DNA of 64,000 nt from BM003 sp963783695 (GTDB lineage Bacteria; Pseudomonadota; Gammaproteobacteria; Steroidobacterales; BM003): assembly GCA_963783695.1 (NCBI GenBank), contig CAWAOM010000001.1, forward strand, positions 1,123,672-1,187,671, in the 5' to 3' direction. Position numbers and translations under genes: made by a program. The notes beneath the pieces were generated by a model. The model did no database searches. It was not told where the DNA came from and saw nothing but the letters and a program-made list of their open reading frames with translations. Of the stretch, positions 53,983-63,212 are shown one piece after another. Positions within the stretch are counted from its first letter, which is position 1; each line of letters starts with the position of its first letter.

Positions 53983-55560
53983 TTATACGTCAGGCCCCGG
54001 AGCATGCCCACGTAAATGCCGCGGCCGCAAGCCGAGTACGGCAAGCACGAAGAAATAGGTTGCGCCGCCGGCGGCAATGCACAGCGCGAGCCGGCCAATT
54101 CTCGCCGACAGACCCAGCTCCAGCCAGGTGCTGGCTGGCCCCGCCAGCTGCCACAGCACCAGCGCCATTGCTGCGCTGGCCACGCCGACCCGGATGATCA
54201 GCCACAACCAGCCATCGCCGGGGTGATACACCGCGGCCCGGCGCAAGCCGCGGTACAAAAGAAACGCATTCAATGCGGCGGCCAGCGCCGTCGCCAGTGC
54301 AAGCCCGGCATGCGGTGCGCTAAATCCGGCCTCGATCATTGAGTAAACAAAAATCAGGTTGAGCGCGATATTGACGAGTAGCGCAACCACCGCGATCCGC
54401 ACCGGCGTGCGCATTTCCTGGCGCGAGTAGTATCCCGGCGCCAGCACCTTGACCAGCGAAAACCCAAGCAGGCCAATCGAATAGGCCTGCAGGCTGAACG
54501 CCGACATCGCCACGTCATTGGCGTCGAACCGGCCGCCAAAAAACAGCGTCGCGAGAATAGGCGCCGCCAAAACCAGTAATGCGACCGCGGCCGGCACCAC
54601 GATCAGCGCAACCAGCCGCAGCGCCCAGTCGAGCGTTGCCGAGAAGTCCTTGCGCGACTTTTGCGCATGCTGTTCTGACAGGCCCGGCAGAATCACCGTG
54701 GCCAGGGCGACTCCGAACACGCCGAGCGGAAACTCCATCATGCGGTCGGCATAGTAGAGCCAGGTAATGCTGCCGGCGGTCAGGAACGAGGCAATCAGCG
54801 TATCGATCAACATGTTGATCTGAGCGACCGATGAGCCAAAAATCGCCGGCAGCATCAGGCGCCCGACTTTGCGTACGCCGCTATCGCGCCAGCCCCAGCG
54901 CGGACGCGGGAGCATGCCGATCCCGCGCAGAAACGGCAGCTGGAAAAACAGCTGGACCAGGCCGGCCAGGAATACGCCAAGCGCCAGCCCCAGACCCGGT
55001 CGCGGCATCAACGGCTCGAGCCAGATTGCCGCTGAAATCATTACGACGTTGAGCAACACCGGTGTGAACGCCGGCACCGCGAACTTGCCGAAACTGTTGA
55101 GCATCGCGCCGGCGAGACCGGTCAGTGAAATAAACAGGATGTAGGGGAACGTGAACCGCAACATCGCCGTTGCGAGTTCGTACTGCTCTCCGCGGCCAAG
55201 AAAACCCGGCGCAAAAATCATGATCAGAATCGGCGCCATTACAACGCCGATCAGGGTCACAACGAACAGCGCAATACCGAGCGTGCCGGTCACACGATCG
55301 GCCAGCGCGGTCAGTTCGGCCCGTGTGCGCGTCGATTTGTACTCGGCGAAAACCGGAACGAAGGCCTGCGAGAACGCGCCCTCGGCAAAAAAACGCCGCA
55401 GCAGGTTCGGAATCTTGAACGCAACAAAGAACGCGTCCATCACAATACCGGCACCAAACAACCTGGCGAACACGATATCGCGGGCAAGACCGAGCACACG
55501 CGACAGCAGAGTCATGCCGCTCACTACGGACGTAGATTTGAGAAAACGACGGCTCAACAA
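53983..55560 (-). CDS. murJ: lipid II flippase MurJ
   Basis: 525 aa, about 14 membrane helices. N-terminus FLKSTSVVSGMTLLSRVLGLARD and the RRFFAEGAFSQAFVPVFAEY block are diagnostic; TM1-8 Arg residues needed for lipid II transport are in place. No ATG fits the family N-terminus; two consecutive TTG codons (55560, 55557) do, preceded by GGTCCGGA, so a TTG start is proposed. Flips lipid II across the inner membrane for peptidoglycan synthesis. Confidence 0.94.
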   Translation of the reverse strand: MLSRRFLKSTSVVSGMTLLSRVLGLARDIVFARLFGAGIVMDAFFVAFKIPNLLRRFFAEGAFSQAFVPVFAEYKSTRTRAELTALADRVTGTLGIALFVVTLIGVVMAPILIMIFAPGFLGRGEQYELATAMLRFTFPYILFISLTGLAGAMLNSFGKFAVPAFTPVLLNVVMISAAIWLEPLMPRPGLGLALGVFLAGLVQLFFQLPFLRGIGMLPRPRWGWRDSGVRKVGRLMLPAIFGSSVAQINMLIDTLIASFLTAGSITWLYYADRMMEFPLGVFGVALATVILPGLSEQHAQKSRKDFSATLDWALRLVALIVVPAAVALLVLAAPILATLFFGGRFDANDVAMSAFSLQAYSIGLLGFSLVKVLAPGYYSRQEMRTPVRIAVVALLVNIALNLIFVYSMIEAGFSAPHAGLALATALAAALNAFLLYRGLRRAAVYHPGDGWLWLIIRVGVASAAMALVLWQLAGPASTWLELGLSARIGRLALCIAAGGATYFFVLAVLGLRPRHLRGHAPGPDV

Positions 55561-55629
55561 CAGGCTCCGGACCTTACGTGGCCCGTATGATATAGCGTGT
55601 CCGCGCTAAGCGCTCGATGTCCCAGCGGG

Positions 55630-56265
55630 TCAGGCGGAATGGCGTCGCTCGAGCTCGCGTTCGACGCTGGCAAGATCGAGACCGCGGGCGTTAAGCAATA
55701 CGAGCAGATGATAGACGAGGTCCGCAGCCTCGCCGATCAGGGCTTCATCATGATCGGATACAGCCGCAAGCGCGGTTTCGACGCCCTCCTCGCCGACCTT
55801 TTTTGCGATACGTCCAACGCCGTCGGCCAGCAGACGCGCCGTGTAGCTCTCTTCGGCCGGGGCGTTCGCACGGGTAGCAATCACGTCCTCGAGCCGCGCG
55901 AGAAAGTTGCGAGCGGACAACTCGGGCAAATCGTCGCCGTCGAAACAGGTGTCCGTCCCCAAATGACAGACCGGTCCCGCCGGACGCGCCCGGATCAGCA
56001 CCGTATCGCGATCGCAATCGGCGCGAATCGCGACCAGGTTCAGGACGTTCCCCGAGGTTTCGCCCTTGCGCCACAGTTCGCCGCGGCTGCGACTGAAAAA
56101 CACCACCTGGCGCAGTTGCAGGCTGCGTTGCAGCGATTCTTTACTGATGAAGCCGAGCATCAGAACACGATCGTCATCGGCATGCTGCACGATGGCCGGC
56201 AGCAACCCGCTGCCCTTGCCCCAGTCCAGCGCCTCTATATCGTTTTCATTCTCTATTGCCGTCAC
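55630..56265 (-). CDS. hisI: phosphoribosyl-AMP cyclohydrolase/phosphoribosyl-ATP pyrophosphatase (HisIE fusion)
   Basis: 211 aa. N-terminal cyclohydrolase (VLMLGFISKESL, SRSRGELWRKGETSGN, CDRDTVL and GPVCHLGTDTCF, holding zinc ligands) joined to the C-terminal pyrophosphatase (AKKVGEEGVETALAAV, EAADLVYHLLVLL). Catalyses steps 2 and 3 of histidine synthesis. Start overlaps the hisF stop by 4 nt (ATGA). Last gene of the his operon. Confidence 0.95.
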   Translation of the reverse strand: MTAIENENDIEALDWGKGSGLLPAIVQHADDDRVLMLGFISKESLQRSLQLRQVVFFSRSRGELWRKGETSGNVLNLVAIRADCDRDTVLIRARPAGPVCHLGTDTCFDGDDLPELSARNFLARLEDVIATRANAPAEESYTARLLADGVGRIAKKVGEEGVETALAAVSDHDEALIGEAADLVYHLLVLLNARGLDLASVERELERRHSA

Positions 56266-57029
56266 CGCCTCACCTCGATAGCTTCGCCGCGCAGAAATGC
56301 CTTTAGCTCCGGTATCGCGATCGCACCGGAGTGAAATACCGTGGCCGCCAGCGCAGCGTCGACCCGGCAGGTAGCGAAAACGTCCGCGAAGTGTTCCATC
56401 GCGCCGGCGCCGCCGGACGCGATCAAGGGTACGCCACAGCGTTCGCGCACGGCCAGCAGTTGCTCGAGATCGTAACCGCTACGGACGCCGTCGTGACTCA
56501 TGCAATTCAACACGATCTCGCCGGCGCCGCGCGCCTGCACCTCGTCAACCCACTGCAGCGTTGCCACCGGTTCCTGGCGCATCGCGTCCGGATCGCCGGT
56601 GTTGGCATGCACATACCAGTCGCCACCGTTAACCCGGCTATCGATACCGATTACGACACATTGCGAGCCAAATCGTTGCGCCAGCTCATCGATCAGCCCC
56701 GGGTTTTCGAGCGCGGGCGTATTGATCGATATTTTGTCAGCGCCGGCATTGAGAATAGCCTCGGCGGAGCGGACGTCGCGAATACCGCCCGCCACACAGA
56801 ACGGGATGTCGATGACCGCCGCAACACGGCTGACCCAGTCATGCTCGACTGAACGGCCCTGCGGGCTGGCGGTAATATCGTAGAAAACGAGCTCGTCAGC
56901 CTGCTCCTCACGGTAGCGACACGCCAGCTCGATGATGTCGCCCATATCGCGATGGTCGCGGAAGCGGACACCCTTCACCACGCGGCCGGCGCGCACATCC
57001 AGGCAGGGAACTATGCGTTTGGCAAGAAT
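56262..57029 (-). CDS. hisF: imidazole glycerol phosphate synthase cyclase subunit (ATT start proposed)
   Basis: 255 aa when read from ATT 57029. Codons 2-13 there give LAKRIVPCLDVR, which matches the universal HisF N-terminus (M-LAKRI-PCLDV) at exactly the Met position. GAGGAG lies 8 nt upstream. No ATG, GTG or TTG occurs between the upstream in-frame stop (in hisA) and the GTG at 56996; starting there would remove the catalytic Asp11-type residue in CLDV. Other motifs: GGDWYVHANTG, LNCMSHDGVRSGYD (catalytic Asp) and IASGGAGAMEHF. Overlaps hisA by 19 nt. Confidence 0.93.
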   Translation of the reverse strand: MLAKRIVPCLDVRAGRVVKGVRFRDHRDMGDIIELACRYREEQADELVFYDITASPQGRSVEHDWVSRVAAVIDIPFCVAGGIRDVRSAEAILNAGADKISINTPALENPGLIDELAQRFGSQCVVIGIDSRVNGGDWYVHANTGDPDAMRQEPVATLQWVDEVQARGAGEIVLNCMSHDGVRSGYDLEQLLAVRERCGVPLIASGGAGAMEHFADVFATCRVDAALAATVFHSGAIAIPELKAFLRGEAIEVRR

Positions 57030-57751
57030 TTTCGTGACTCCTCGAGTTTGAGATCGCCCTCAAGCAAAGCGCGCCCCGAAATTGCTCCGGCTACCCCGGT
57101 TGCGGCGAGCTCGCGCAGATCGTCAAGCCTGCGCACGCCACCCGATGCCTGAAACAGGAAATCCGGAAAGCGGCGGCAACATTCCGCGTACAGCGAAATA
57201 TTGGGGCCGCTCATGGCGCCATCGCGCCCGATATCCGTACACAGCACATGGCGTATTCCCGAACCGGCATAGCTATCGAGCAACTGCCAGAGACTGGTTG
57301 GCTGTTGCCGCTGCCAGCCGTGGCTGGCAAGGCGCGGCACGTTATCGTCATCGAAACGAACATCGAGCGCGAGCACCAGTCGTTGCCCGCCGAACTGCCG
57401 GGACCAGGCGACAACCGTTTCCGGCGCATTGATGGCAGTGCTGCCGACTACCGCCCGGCTAACCCCCGCATCGAGGATAGCCGCCACATCTTCGCCGCTG
57501 CGCAGGCCGCCACCGACCTGCACCTCGATGCCGCCGCCGGCTGCGAGTGTCGCCAGGATCGCGGTATTCACCGGCCGTCCTTCCCGTGCACCATCGAGAT
57601 CGACAACATGCAATGTAGCCGCGCCGGCATCGCGATAGGCATTGCGCAGCGTCTCCGGTTTCTCCGGGTAATGCGTGACCTGATCGAAATCGCCATGCAG
57701 CAGGCGCACGCAGCCGCCCTGGTACAGATCTATCGCAGGGATAAGTTCCAT
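57011..57751 (-). CDS. hisA: ProFAR isomerase
   Basis: 246 aa TIM barrel. Catalytic Asp in MELIPAIDLYQGGCVRL and the second Asp in HVLCTDIGRDGAMSGPN; half-barrel phosphate motifs EVQVGGGLRS and QASGGVRRLDDL. Fourth step of histidine synthesis. Start ATG overlaps the hisH stop by one base. Confidence 0.95.
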   Translation of the reverse strand: MELIPAIDLYQGGCVRLLHGDFDQVTHYPEKPETLRNAYRDAGAATLHVVDLDGAREGRPVNTAILATLAAGGGIEVQVGGGLRSGEDVAAILDAGVSRAVVGSTAINAPETVVAWSRQFGGQRLVLALDVRFDDDNVPRLASHGWQRQQPTSLWQLLDSYAGSGIRHVLCTDIGRDGAMSGPNISLYAECCRRFPDFLFQASGGVRRLDDLRELAATGVAGAISGRALLEGDLKLEESRKFLPNA

Positions 57752-58353
57752 CAGCTGTCTCCACCCAGACGCAGAAAGTTTTCGAGCAACCTCGCACCGT
57801 CGTCACCGGATCGTTCCGGATGAAACTGGGTGGCAAAAAAATTGCCCTGTTCTGCGACGGCGGTAAACGCTGCACCGTACTCGCAACGCCCGGTCGTGGC
57901 CGCGACCACGGGAACGGCATAGCTGTGGACGAAATAGAAATAGCTGCCGTCCGCGATGCCAGCGAGCAACCGCGAGTCGCTTGCCATTGCGACACTGTTC
58001 CAGCCCATATGCGGGACCGTGAGCCCCTGGTCCCGGGGGAAAACCCGTGCGCTCCCGCGTAGGATCCCAAGACAGGGCGTGTCGCCCTCTTCCGAGCGCT
58101 CGAACATCAGCTGCAGACCCAGGCAGATACCCAGCACCGGCTGGGTCAGTGTCGGAATCACGCTATCGAGGCGAGCCGAACGCAGCCGCTCCATCGCGGC
58201 CGCGGCCGACCCCACGCCCGGCAACAAAACGAGATCCGCGCGCCGAATCTCGTCCCCATCGCGACTGAGCGGCGCCTCCACTCCCAGCCGCGCCAGAGCG
58301 TACCGAACCGATCCGATATTGGCTCCGCCGCTATCGACAATGACGACGCTCAC
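57751..58353 (-). CDS. hisH: imidazole glycerol phosphate synthase glutamine amidotransferase subunit
   Basis: 200 aa class I glutaminase. Nucleophile Cys77 in VLGICLGLQLMFE, His and Glu of the triad in FATQFHPERSG, N-terminal VDSGGANIGSVRYAL. Supplies ammonia to HisF. Overlaps hisB by 4 nt. Confidence 0.95.
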   Translation of the reverse strand: MSVVIVDSGGANIGSVRYALARLGVEAPLSRDGDEIRRADLVLLPGVGSAAAAMERLRSARLDSVIPTLTQPVLGICLGLQLMFERSEEGDTPCLGILRGSARVFPRDQGLTVPHMGWNSVAMASDSRLLAGIADGSYFYFVHSYAVPVVAATTGRCEYGAAFTAVAEQGNFFATQFHPERSGDDGARLLENFLRLGGDS

Positions 58354-59420
58354 AACGCCCCCTTGGTCGACGGCAGCCCGGTGCCGGTTTGCGCCAGTGC
58401 CGGCCGCATCGCGCGTCCGATGCCCTTGAACACCGCCTCGATCATGTGATGGCTGTTGTCGCCGGACACCTTGATGTGGATGGCCGCCGCCAGCGCATCC
58501 GACAGCGAGCGAAAAAAGTGCGGGACCAGTTCGGTCGGCAGTCCACCGACGCTCTCGCGATCAAACTTTCCGCTGAATTGCAGATAGGGCCGGCCGGCGA
58601 GGTCGACGGCGACCTGAGCCTGCGCTTCGTCCATCGGCAAAACGAATCCGTAGCGGCCAATGCCGTGCTTGTCTCCGAGCGCTTCGCGCAGCGCCTGACC
58701 GAGCGCGAGCGCGCAGTCCTCGACAGTGTGATGTTCGTCGATTTCCAGGTCGCCTTTGCAGCCAAGCTCCAGTGCGAAGCCGCCGTGTTTCGCAAACTGT
58801 TCGAGCATGTGATCGAAAAACCCGATGCCACTGTCGATCCGGATCGGTTCCGGTTTGTCGAGCGCGACGTTGACCGCGATGTCTGTCTCCCGGGTACGGC
58901 GCCGGACTTGCGCAACTCTCGGCCGGCGCAGCAACTGGTCCGCGATATCAGGCCATTGCACTCCGCCATCGGCGCCCACCCTGATGCCATCGAGACCGAT
59001 ATTCGCGGCCAGCTGCATATCGCTGTCACGGTCCCCGATTACCCGACTGGCCACACGGTCGAGTTGGGTACTGCGGAGAAAATCTTTCAACAGTCCCGCC
59101 GACGGTTTGCGGCAGTCGCAACCGTCAGCGGCAAAATGGGGGCAGATATACTCCTCGTCGAACACGATGCCCTGTGAGGCGAACAGTTCAATGATGAAAT
59201 CGTGACTCTCGCGAAAAGCCCCCTCGGGGAAACTGTCGCTGCCGCGCCCATCCTGATTCGACACCAGCACCATTCGGTAGCCGGCATCCCGCAACCTGAT
59301 CAGCGCGGGGATGACACCCGGCAGAAGGCGGATTTTGTGCAACGCGTCCACCTGCTGATCGGCCGGTTCCTCGACCAGGGTCCCGTCGCGATCGATAAAC
59401 AGCACCTTGACGCTAGCCAT
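58350..59420 (-). CDS. hisB: histidinol-phosphatase/imidazoleglycerol-phosphate dehydratase (HisNB fusion)
   Basis: 356 aa (E. coli HisB is 355). N-terminal HAD phosphatase with nucleophile FIDRDGTLVEE and the zinc-binding Cys/His loop CPHFAADGCDCRKP. C-terminal IGP dehydratase with GIGFFDHMLEQFAKHGGF, DEHHTVEDCALALG and DNSHHMIEAVFKGIGRAM metal sites. Both steps 6 and 8 of histidine synthesis. Its ATG lies inside the restored hisC end. Confidence 0.95.
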   Translation of the reverse strand: MASVKVLFIDRDGTLVEEPADQQVDALHKIRLLPGVIPALIRLRDAGYRMVLVSNQDGRGSDSFPEGAFRESHDFIIELFASQGIVFDEEYICPHFAADGCDCRKPSAGLLKDFLRSTQLDRVASRVIGDRDSDMQLAANIGLDGIRVGADGGVQWPDIADQLLRRPRVAQVRRRTRETDIAVNVALDKPEPIRIDSGIGFFDHMLEQFAKHGGFALELGCKGDLEIDEHHTVEDCALALGQALREALGDKHGIGRYGFVLPMDEAQAQVAVDLAGRPYLQFSGKFDRESVGGLPTELVPHFFRSLSDALAAAIHIKVSGDNSHHMIEAVFKGIGRAMRPALAQTGTGLPSTKGAL

Positions 59421-60479
59421 TGCCGTATTCCTCCAGCGCGGCGATCAGCGCATCGTTCTGGGCGGGATCGCCGATACTGATCCGCACGCAGTTGGCGAGT
59501 TCCGCATGCGACGAAAAATCGCGCAACAAAATCCGCGGCCGGCGGCATGCTCGAGGACACTGGCGGCGTCTGCAAAACGGACCAGCAGGTAGTTACCGTC
59601 ACTGGGCCAGATCCGCACGACACCCGGCAACGCCGCGAGTGCCGCGCCGAGCCGCGCTCTTTCACTGCGCGCTTGCATGATTCTGTCTTCTATGCAGTTG
59701 GCGTAGCCCGCCCCGGCCAGACCCAGCGCGGCGTCGATTGACAAACTCGGTAACGCATACGGCGGCATCACACCGCGCACCAGCTCAACCACGTCCGCCG
59801 CTGCAAGCAGCGCTCCGACCCGCGCACCGGCCAGCGCATGCGCTTTTGACAACGTCCGCAAGACGGCGAGGTTTGGAAATTCATCAAGCATCCGTGCCGC
59901 GCTTGGCTGCTCCGAGAACTCGATATAGGCCTCGTCAATGACGACCAGCGCGGAACCGGACAGTGCGCTACACAGTTCGCGCACGGTTTGCGCGGCAATC
60001 GAATTACCGGTCGGGTTGTTGGGCGAGCACAGGAATACCAGCTTGACGCCTTCGCGGGCAGCGGCCAGAACCGCTGCGGTATCCACGGCAAAGTCACGCT
60101 CGGCCAGCAACGGTATCGACGCGACGCCGGCGCCCTGTACCTGCGCCGCGACACGGTACATACCAAAAGTCGGAGGACACACGACAATCCGGTCCTCACC
60201 GGCACGGCAAAAAACCCGCAGCAACAAATCGATGGCGTCATCGCTGCCGCGCGTTACCGCCACCTGTGCGGCATCGACCGCGTACAGACGCGCGAGTGCG
60301 TCCGCCAGCTGTTGCGGCCACGGCTCGGGATATCGATTGAGCCCGCGTTGGGTTGCGTCCCACTGCTGCCGCCACGGCGCCTCGTTGGCATGCAGACGCA
60401 CGCCATCCGCAGCCGCGGCGGGCTGGTACGGTCGCAGCGCGCGAATCTCCGGACGCGCCAGATCGGCGGCACCGCTCAT
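59413..60479 (-). pseudogene. hisC: histidinol-phosphate aminotransferase, one -1 frameshift
   Basis: PLP enzyme, step 7 of histidine synthesis. ATG 60479 overlaps the hisD stop (ATGA). Conserved: LHANEAPW, YPEPWPQQLADAL, CSPNNPTGN, VVIDEAYIEF and the PLP-Lys in TLSKAHALAGARVG. Near 59535 one base is missing: the frame shifts from AAGRGF to ILLRDFSSHAELANCVRISIGD...EEYGNG in the next frame and stops at TAG 59413. The span (1067 nt) is one base short of 356 codons (E. coli HisC 356 aa). As written, the ORF ends early at 59445. Otherwise undamaged, so a sequencing error is likely. Confidence 0.85.
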
Positions 60480-61784
60480 GGCTCGGCAGTCCCGCACCGG
60501 GCCAGCCGCAGGCTTACCGCCCGCGCATGGGCGTCGAGACCTTCCAACTCCGCCAGCGTCTCGGCAACCGGTCCGACCGCGCGCAATCCCTCCGGATTGA
60601 GCTGCTGGACGGTCATCAACTTGACGAAGGCGTCCACACCCAGACCACTGGTGTTGCGGGCGAAGCCATAAGTCGGCAGTACATGGTTGGTACCGGAGCA
60701 GTAATCACCCACGGATTCCGGTGTCCAAGGCCCGAGAAACACCGAGCCCGCATGACGAATATCCTGCAGCCACTCGCGCGGCTCGCGGGTCTGGATGATC
60801 AGGTGTTCCGGGGCATACTGGTTGCTGACCCCGACCGCCTCGGCCTGGTCGTTCACAACTATCAGCCTGCTTTCTGCCAGCGCGGCCCGAGCGATTGCGG
60901 CTCGCGGCAAATCCTCGAGCTGGCGTTCGACCTCGGCCGCGACCGCGACCGCGACCGCCCGGCTCGTCGTCACCAGTACCACCTGCGAATCGGTGCCGTG
61001 TTCGGCCTGCGACAAAAGATCCGAGGCGATGAACTCGGGGTCGGCCGCAGAATCCGCCAGCACCAGTACCTCGGACGGACCGGCCGGAAGTCCAGCGCCG
61101 CGCCGCCGGGCATTTGCGCGGCGATCATCTTCGCCGCGGTCACCCACGAGTTGCCGGGGCCAAAAATCTTGTCGACCTTGGGCACCGATTCGGTACCAAA
61201 CGCCATCGCGGCAACCGCCTGCGCACCGCCGAGTTTGAATATCTCGGTGACGCCGCACAGTTGCGCCGCAACCAGTACCGCCGGATCTGCCTTGCCCTCC
61301 TTGTTGGGCGGGGTGCACAGCACCCGTTGCGGGCAGCCGGCCACCCGGGCCGGTATCGCCAGCATGATCACCGCAGAGGGCAGCGGCGCGGTGCCGGCCG
61401 GGACGTACAGACCCACCGCATCCAGCGGCCGCAACAGCCGCTCGCACAGCACACCAGGGACCGTTTCAACCGCGATCCGCGGCGGCAGTTGCGCCTCGTG
61501 AAAACGCTCGACATTGGCCGCGGCCTGGCGAATCGCATCGACCTGCCGCGCATCGAGCACGTTCTCGGCCGCGCTCATTTCGCCGCACCGACCCGGATGC
61601 CGTCCAGTTCGACGTTGTCGAAGCGTCGCGTGTAGTCCAGCAGCGCCTTGTCTCCCTCGCGCCTTACCGTTTCGAGAATTTCGCGCACCTGGCGGTCCAG
61701 CTCAGCGCCGTCGCGCATTGCCGGGCGACGCAGCAGTTCGTCGCGCGCCGCCGGGTCGAGTTCATCCCAGTCGTGTATCTGCAT
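60476..61784 (-). pseudogene. hisD: histidinol dehydrogenase, two -1 frameshifts
   Basis: Zinc NAD enzyme oxidising histidinol to histidine. Three consecutive pieces in different frames join into a normal protein: MQIHDWDELD...ELDGIRVGAA, then MSAAENVLD...IAAQMPGGAALDF, then PAGPSEVLVLADSAADPEFIASDLLSQAEHG to the end. The breaks are near 61579-61584 and 61086-61092, each one base short. The span of 1309 nt plus two bases gives 437 codons (E. coli HisD 434 aa). GPGNSWVTAAK and SNQYAPEHLIIQT (catalytic Glu-His) are intact. GTG 61796 is an alternative start. Confidence 0.85.
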
Positions 61785-61796
61785 TTCTCGCACCAA

Positions 61797-62694
61797 TCAG
61801 GCCAGCATTTTTTCGACGGGTAACACCAGGACCGAACTGGCGCCGGCGCCTTTCAGATCCTCGAGCGTTTCCCAGAAAACATTCTCGCGACAGACCGCAT
61901 GCACCGCGACACGATCATCGCAACCCTCCAGCGGAATCACCGTCGGCGTCTCGGAACCGGCAACAGCCGCCGGATCTCGGCCAGCGAACCCCGCGGTGCA
62001 TGTAACATGATGTACTTGCTTTCGCGTACCTGGAGCACACCCTCCATGCGTCGCAGCAAGCGCTCCAGCCAGCTCCGCTTGGCCTCGGGCAGCCGCGCAC
62101 CGGTGGTTATCAGCGCGGCCTGGCTTTTCAGCGCCGTTGCCACCGGTCGCAGATGGTTGGCGGCAAGCGTGCGGCCACTGGAAACCAGGTCGCAGATCAG
62201 GTCGGCCTTGCCGAGTTTGGGTGCGATCTCGATTGCACCGGACATCACCGCGATCTCCGCGCTCACCCCTTCCCTGTCGAGGTATTCGCGCAGCAGTTGC
62301 GGATAACTGGTCGCGATGCGCTTACCCTGCAATACGTCACTCCGCCATAGTCGTCGCTCTCGGGCACGGCGAGGCACAGCTTGCAGTGGCCGTAGTCGAG
62401 CGTACGGTGCAGTTCGAAATTGACCGTCATCGCCTCGGCCTCGAGTTCGAGGCGCCGCTCGTGCATCACGTTGTAGCCGACTATTCCGACATCGCAGATA
62501 TCGTCGCGCACGAGATCCGGGATATCGTCGTCGCGCACCAGCAATACATCGATCGGCATGTTCTCGCCGTAACAAATGAGTTCGTCGCGGCCCCGGCTGT
62601 AAATGAGCCCGCAGCGGTGCAACAACTCCAGCGAGTTTTCGGTCAGGCGCCCCGACTTCTGCACAGCGATCTTGATACGCTGATCTTTTTCCAT
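61797..62694 (-). pseudogene. hisG: ATP phosphoribosyltransferase, two -1 frameshifts
   Basis: First, feedback-regulated step of histidine synthesis; the long HisG form with C-terminal histidine-binding domain. Pieces: MEKDQRIKIAVQKSGRLTENS...AVPESDDYGG, then SDVLQGKRIATSYPQLLREYL...REIRRLLP, then GSETPTVIPLEGCDDRVAV...LVLPVEKMLA. Breaks lie near 62338-62345 and 61955-61960, one base missing at each. 898 nt plus two bases gives 300 codons, i.e. 299 aa, exactly the E. coli length. The 13-bp gap to hisD (12 bp to ATG 61784) is normal for this operon. Confidence 0.85.
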
Positions 62695-62718
62695 GGCGCA
62701 ATGCCTTTTGTGTTTGGG

Positions 62719-63037
62719 TCAGTGACTCGGATCGAGTCGTTGCAGAGCAATCTGGTAACCGCCGTTGCCGTCGGCCAGAAACCGCGCGACACGCCCGACA
62801 GTGGTAACGCTTACTCCGGTCAGCTCGTATATCTCGCGGTAGGGTTTTCCTTCGCGCAGCAGTTCTACGACCCGCCAGCGGTCCGCGAACGCCTGCAATT
62901 CCGCGGGGCGTACCCAGATCGCGAAAGAAACGGCGGCACTCATCGACACTGCGAAGCGTCAATACTGCGCGATATAACGCTTCCTCACGCTCGAATGCCT
63001 CTTCCTCGGTCGCATGTCTGTCTTTCACTGGAGTCAC
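62719..63037 (-). pseudogene. TrpR/YerC-like repressor, one +1 frameshift; probable histidine regulator
   Basis: About 105 aa once one base is removed. The N-terminal piece (EEALYRAVLTLRSVDECRRFFRDLGTP) is in one frame, and AELQAFADRWRVVELLREGKPYREIYELTGVSVTTVGRVARFLADGNGGYQIALQRL in another. The break is a run of four G on the plus strand (62905-62908) where three restore the frame. This is the TrpR-superfamily YerC/YecD type with its helix-turn-helix. GTG 63037 is the likely start. It is the first gene of the his operon and has a 30-bp palindrome just upstream. I recall comparative-genomics proposals of a TrpR-family histidine repressor (HisR). Confidence 0.82.
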
Positions 63038-63040
63038 GCT

Positions 63041-63070
63041 ATTAATGTATTAACGCATTAGTACATTAAT
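63041..63070. promoter_or_regulatory. 30-bp palindrome, candidate operator of the his operon
   Basis: Arms ATTAATGTA (63041-63049) and TACATTAAT (63062-63070) are perfect, and most of the centre pairs too: 26 of 30 positions are symmetric. It lies 3-33 bp upstream of the TrpR-like gene start and is by far the most A+T-rich stretch nearby. Its T/A-rich core could overlap the promoter, so binding would block the his operon; rpsT is divergent on the other side. Confidence 0.65.
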
Positions 63071-63125
63071 ACGCCCAGGTATTGCAACCCCGGATTGACG
63101 CTTTCGCTGTAATCCGGCAAATGGA

Positions 63126-63156
63126 TTGACAAGTACCGCCGCAAAAAAGACAATAT
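63126..63156 (+). promoter_or_regulatory. candidate rpsT promoter
   Basis: TTGACA (63126-63131), then ACAATA/CAATAT at 63150-63156, giving a spacer of 18-19 bp, longer than the 17-bp optimum. Transcription would start about 50 nt before the TTG start codon of rpsT. Confidence 0.35.
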
Positions 63157-63212
63157 CCGGCTTTCTTGCATGGGCCTCGCGAGGCCGTGGACGTAAACAG
63201 AGGATTTCGACT

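Noticed and set aside
56262..56996. hisF starting at GTG 56996
   Set aside because: It would delete the first strand with CLDV, which holds a catalytic Asp, and lacks a Shine-Dalgarno; the ATT-initiated frame restores a full-length HisF.
62695..63037. A his leader peptide/attenuator upstream of hisG
   Set aside because: No run of His codons and no terminator hairpin with a T-run was found; the space is occupied by the TrpR-like gene.
59413..63037. The his genes as true pseudogenes of an auxotroph
   Set aside because: Breaks are single-base, proteins are conserved on both sides, the remaining his genes are intact, and the essential obgE nearby shows the same kind of break.
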